The notes beneath the pieces were generated by a model. That model searched no databases, was not told the origin of the DNA, and saw nothing but the letters and a program-made list of their open reading frames with translations. A DNA stretch of 64,000 bases from Bacteroidales bacterium. Lineage in GTDB: Bacteria > Bacteroidota > Bacteroidia > Bacteroidales > UBA932. The position numbers were made by a program, and so were the translations under genes. This document shows positions 62,001-64,000 of this stretch, piece after piece. The first letter of the stretch is position 1. Every line of letters starts with the position of its first letter. The stretch is from contig JAGBVU010000031.1 in NCBI GenBank assembly GCA_017630155.1, forward strand, positions 62,001-126,000. Direction: 5' to 3'.

Positions 62001-62493
62001 GGTCATTCTGAAGACCTTTGGTCACGTTGTACTCAGGATTCACTTTGGAAACCCATTTGTTCTCCACCTGTACTTTGCCCTTTTTCTGTGCTGGGGCTGC
62101 AGGAAGCTTTCTTCCTGAGTAGTAAGGTGATGAAAGTTGTTCAAAGGTAGTTTTGCTTGAATAGCCTGTCACCTTATACCCTTCATAGCCTTGTGGCAGA
62201 AGTGCCTTTATGATGGAATAGAGATTCTTTACATCCCCATCTCTGAGGGGATAATCGCCAAGAACTCGTGAGAAATGGATATCCATCTGTTTTTCTGGAT
62301 AGATATATACATTTTCCACTGTGATGGAGCCACCAACTACAGCAGTAGGTCTGAGGTATGAATGGATAGAATCCGCGATGGCTGCGAACTGCTCCACTGC
62401 CACCTCCTGTTTCTTGGGGGCCTTTTTCTGAGCAAACGCATTAGTGATAAGGCAGATAGCCAGTACTAATGCCAAAAAATGTTTGAATTTCAT
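59083..62493 (-). CDS. Large exported protein with golvesin-like, amidase-like and Fn3 domains
   Basis: A 1136-residue exported protein; signal peptide ending NAFAQ (residue 22). A first beta domain is followed by a golvesin/xanthan-lyase-type domain (about 265-400: SWSTSVDADGKYAVYVSY, MGGGTWVYIGTFPF). Next, about 420-650 resembles an N-acetylmuramoyl-L-alanine amidase domain (SFAFHTDAGTTLDDS, FLSHQNFADMRYG). A fibronectin type III domain lies at about 660-750 (KLSWTGVEDPLEPTAKPTGY), then an alpha/beta segment. A role in wall or exopolysaccharide turnover is inferred. Bacteroidota relatives are often labelled xanthan lyase without proof. Confidence 0.75.
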   Translation of the reverse strand: MKFKHFLALVLAICLITNAFAQKKAPKKQEVAVEQFAAIADSIHSYLRPTAVVGGSITVENVYIYPEKQMDIHFSRVLGDYPLRDGDVKNLYSIIKALLPQGYEGYKVTGYSSKTTFEQLSSPYYSGRKLPAAPAQKKGKVQVENKWVSKVNPEYNVTKGLQNDHIAMWQSHGWYYEQKLMRWEWQRARIFQTVEDLYTQSYVVPFLVPMLENAGAYVAMPRERDFHSYELIVDNDATSTSRTGGKYMESGNWSNTSVPAFADAKESYEYQENPFQMGTSRAVAAVKGNATATASWSTSVDADGKYAVYVSYTTLPNSSDCALYTVNYEGGSESFSVNQKMGGGTWVYIGTFPFEAGKEYSVVLSNGTPKGKTYRDNSVVTADAVKVGGGMGNIARKPSKEIISNMQSARNLDNTPIEMPDFEYQAEVSGYSRIREGARYWLQWAGYSDTLYSPNKNMNDYNDDYMCRGSWVNVLSGGSKVNPHQKGLNVPLDISFAFHTDAGTTLDDSMIGTLSIYTRFSNDKDVFPTGEPRVVNRDLADIVQTQLVDDVRALYEENWPRRGLWDRSYNESRRPEVPSMLLEFLSHQNFADMRYGLDPMFRFHVSRAIYKAILRFEANRKGLEYVVQPLPVESFAAVLVDNNSAKPTVKLSWTGVEDPLEPTAKPTGYVVYYQKVGGESGHKVVGPKEGTSITIEIDPDAIYTFRVAATNEGGISFPSEELSVGTTANWKENYTVLVMNGFDRVSAPASFATKDTMRAGLANYLDSGVPFENDYAFIGAQHEYRRHVPWMDDDSPGFGAAYSNYEDKVVAGNTFDYPRKHGKSILKAGYNFVSASRSAVASGTVSLCDYPVVDMIMGKQVKSQVGRDGASKAQFEVFTPLLQKQITKYCQEGGRLLISGSYVASDIWDNLLDNEPSRPSHTGEVKNIVASLQKTSSDLQALLNTIHSEYTQVQKSNESLGFEYYKYDEEAVRKITETIDLSNKYIDSIGSTLAVTNKDLKAFEKGTDGDERSKTFAENILKFRWMTHFASAAGEVKMAQNPLGVGYNAIPSGKYTFETTPNEKVYSVESPDGLVPVGPNAWTIFRYADNNISAGVAYKGEDYRCVTLGFPIETLETEEQIDAILADILKFLTAEE

Positions 62494-62548
62494 AGATTTA
62501 TTGTTGATTATAATTTCTCTTCTTTATCTTGCAAATTTACAAATTTTG

Positions 62549-62556
62549 TATCTTTG
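62549..62556 (+). promoter_or_regulatory. -7 element of the desulfhydrase gene
   Basis: TATCTTTG 25 bases before the ATG. A minus-strand TAAATTTG at 62532-62539 probably serves the divergent golvesin-like gene, so the promoters lie back to back. Confidence 0.55.
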
Positions 62557-62580
62557 TATAGTATAATTAAACTGTAAATC

Positions 62581-63726
62581 ATGAAAAAAATATCTCTTGC
62601 AAACCTTCCAACCAAAATTATCAAATTGGAAAGACTGTCTGCACAATTAGGTAAAAATATTTATGTCAAACATGACGATGAGACTGGCTCTGAACTTTCG
62701 GGCAATAAAGTGCGCAAACTTGAGTATGCACTCGCTGAGGCCAAGGAACTTGGTTGCGATCTTGTAATCACCACCGGTGGTATCCAGTCAAACCACTGCC
62801 GTGCTACTGTGACATCAGCTACACGCCTGGGTATGAAACCTGTAGTTCTACTTCGCATCTCCCCTAAAGATGCCATCACTATGCCATACAAACCAGGCCA
62901 TACTGCAGAGACACTTCCTCCTAAACACCCTGAGGACAAATCTTGTACCTCTCAGCCAGCACCTGAATGCCCACGCAAGGATCTTATCAATCCTGAAGTG
63001 GCCGGCAACTATTTTATGGACCGCCTTTTTGGTGCAGACATCCACTTCTGCTCTCCATCAGAGTATAGCAACAGTCGTGATGCCATTATGGCTCAGCTTG
63101 CTGAGGAATACAGCAAACAGGGCTACAAGCCATATATCATCCCTGAGGGAGCATCTAATGCTATCGGTACTCTCGGATACTACGGAGCTATGGAGGAGAT
63201 CGTAGAACAGGAAAAGGAACTTGGTGTGAAATTCGATGCAGTGGCTGTAGCTACAGGATCTGGCGGAACTTGTGCAGGTCTTAACCTTGCAAATAGAGTT
63301 CTCGGTCTTGGAAAGAAAGTGCTTGGTGTATGCGTTTGTGATGACAATCTCTATTTCCAGGAGAGAATCGCCCCTATGGCCCACGATGCTGTAGATTATC
63401 TTGACAAATTTGGCAAACTTCCTGCAGGAAAGACTCTTGCACAGTGGAAAGATTACTGCGATTTCAAGATCGAGGATATCGAGATGGTAGATCAGTATGT
63501 AGGTGTCGGTTATGCACTTTCACGCCCTGAAGAGCTTGAGTTTATTAAAGATGTGGCACGTCTTGAGGGTATCATCTTCGATACTTGCTACACAGGTAAA
63601 GGTTTGTACGGTGTAGTTAATGAGATCAAAGAGGGTGGCAAACTTGCCGATTGTGAGAACATTCTCTTTATCCATACCGGCGGTTTGTTCGGTTTGTTCC
63701 CTAACGCCGATCTGTTTACCTGGTAG
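62581..63726 (+). CDS. D-cysteine desulfhydrase-like PLP enzyme
   Basis: A 381-residue fold-type II PLP enzyme of the D-cysteine desulfhydrase/ACC deaminase family, which degrades D-cysteine to pyruvate, sulfide and ammonia. The PLP lysine is Lys43 in SGNKVRK, GGIQSNH is near 75 and the phosphate loop ATGSGGT near 222. The protein is about 50 residues longer than typical DcyD, with an insertion at about 100-140 that includes LPPKHPEDKS and CPRKDLINP. Substrate is therefore not certain. Confidence 0.85.
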   Translation: MKKISLANLPTKIIKLERLSAQLGKNIYVKHDDETGSELSGNKVRKLEYALAEAKELGCDLVITTGGIQSNHCRATVTSATRLGMKPVVLLRISPKDAITMPYKPGHTAETLPPKHPEDKSCTSQPAPECPRKDLINPEVAGNYFMDRLFGADIHFCSPSEYSNSRDAIMAQLAEEYSKQGYKPYIIPEGASNAIGTLGYYGAMEEIVEQEKELGVKFDAVAVATGSGGTCAGLNLANRVLGLGKKVLGVCVCDDNLYFQERIAPMAHDAVDYLDKFGKLPAGKTLAQWKDYCDFKIEDIEMVDQYVGVGYALSRPEELEFIKDVARLEGIIFDTCYTGKGLYGVVNEIKEGGKLADCENILFIHTGGLFGLFPNADLFTW

Positions 63727-64000
63727 GATTGACCGATTCCTCGTGAATCGACTTCATGATATCCTGGAAAAAGTGGCAATCAGTCTTAAACTTTCACTCT
63801 GTTTTGCCCTTTTCTCCTGGATATTGTTGTATTGTCTTGACTGCATGGTAGGTATATCGTGCCCGTTTACTGCTTGTCCGGCAGTTTGGGCATAGATTCG
63901 GCTGTACCGAATATAATGACAGTGAGAGATGTGCAGGGGCGGGGTAATTTTTAATTATCACATTGATTTATATATAGTTTAAGCTAAATATTTTTTAAAT
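63727..64000. other. Interval at the window end, no gene supported
   Basis: 274 bases after the desulfhydrase stop. Only a small GATTC/GAATC hairpin near 63737-63751 and an A/T-rich end are visible. The short open frames lack likeness to known families. Confidence 0.5.

Overview
The window reads as the chromosome of a member of the order Bacteroidales (phylum Bacteroidota). Three things show this directly. Many genes and tRNAs are preceded by the Bacteroidota promoter pattern TTTG (or TTG), about 19-20 bases, then TAnnTTTG. There are several fimbrillin-type lipoproteins with DUF3575 and DUF5119-like partners. Housekeeping families occur in their Bacteroidota forms: single-chain PurL of 1235 aa, the THUMP-like methyltransferase, the EIIC-like membrane protein and the PIN-PhoH protein. 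HydF and HydE point to an anaerobe with [FeFe] hydrogenase. I cannot name the species. No transposase, integrase, phage gene, rRNA or CRISPR array was seen.

Layout. 1-6.97 kb: end of a TrkH potassium transporter, an SF1 helicase, a THUMP-like methyltransferase, a phosphosugar mutase, an exported BPL_N-domain protein and PssA. 6.99-10.5 kb: three tandem exported papain-fold (C1, bleomycin-hydrolase-like) peptidases on the minus strand. They are divergent from, and share a promoter region with, a long surface-structure locus at 10.5-20.5 kb: DUF3575 protein, DUF5119-like lipoprotein, three fimbrillin lipoproteins, a strong internal terminator, a second DUF3575 protein, a 772-aa OmpA-like protein and a barrel-like protein. 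20.6-22.7 kb: a ClpB-type disaggregase without the N-terminal domain.

22.7-29.8 kb is the most unusual part. A tightly packed operon encodes an AspT/YidE-like transporter, an HPr-kinase-like protein, an S26-type peptidase with a Ser-His-Asp arrangement, a PqqD-like protein and an ABC exporter. Directly downstream, from a clear promoter of its own, comes a 43-codon peptide gene followed by a FISUMP/fimbrillin-like lipoprotein. A paralogous 39-codon peptide gene stands before another fimbrillin-like lipoprotein at 34.3 kb. I infer a peptide maturation and export system (RiPP-like) that may act on these short peptides.

29.8-40.9 kb: YbaK, a patatin-like phospholipase, an EIIC-like membrane protein, ferritin, a YhhN protein, MenG/UbiE, tRNA-Arg, a repeat-flanked secreted protein, a DUF368 transporter, a small conserved protein and a K+/H+ antiporter. 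40.9-52.5 kb: HydF-HydE, PPDK, PhoH, PurL and FolC. 52.5-64 kb: two identical tRNA-Val genes, the SPFH-RHH-hydrolase-NhaC operon, HtpG, a large golvesin-like/amidase-like exported protein and a D-cysteine desulfhydrase-like PLP enzyme. Two intergenic regions carry a family of four short palindromic elements, and the 36.2-37.9 kb region is rich in short tandem repeats and hairpins.
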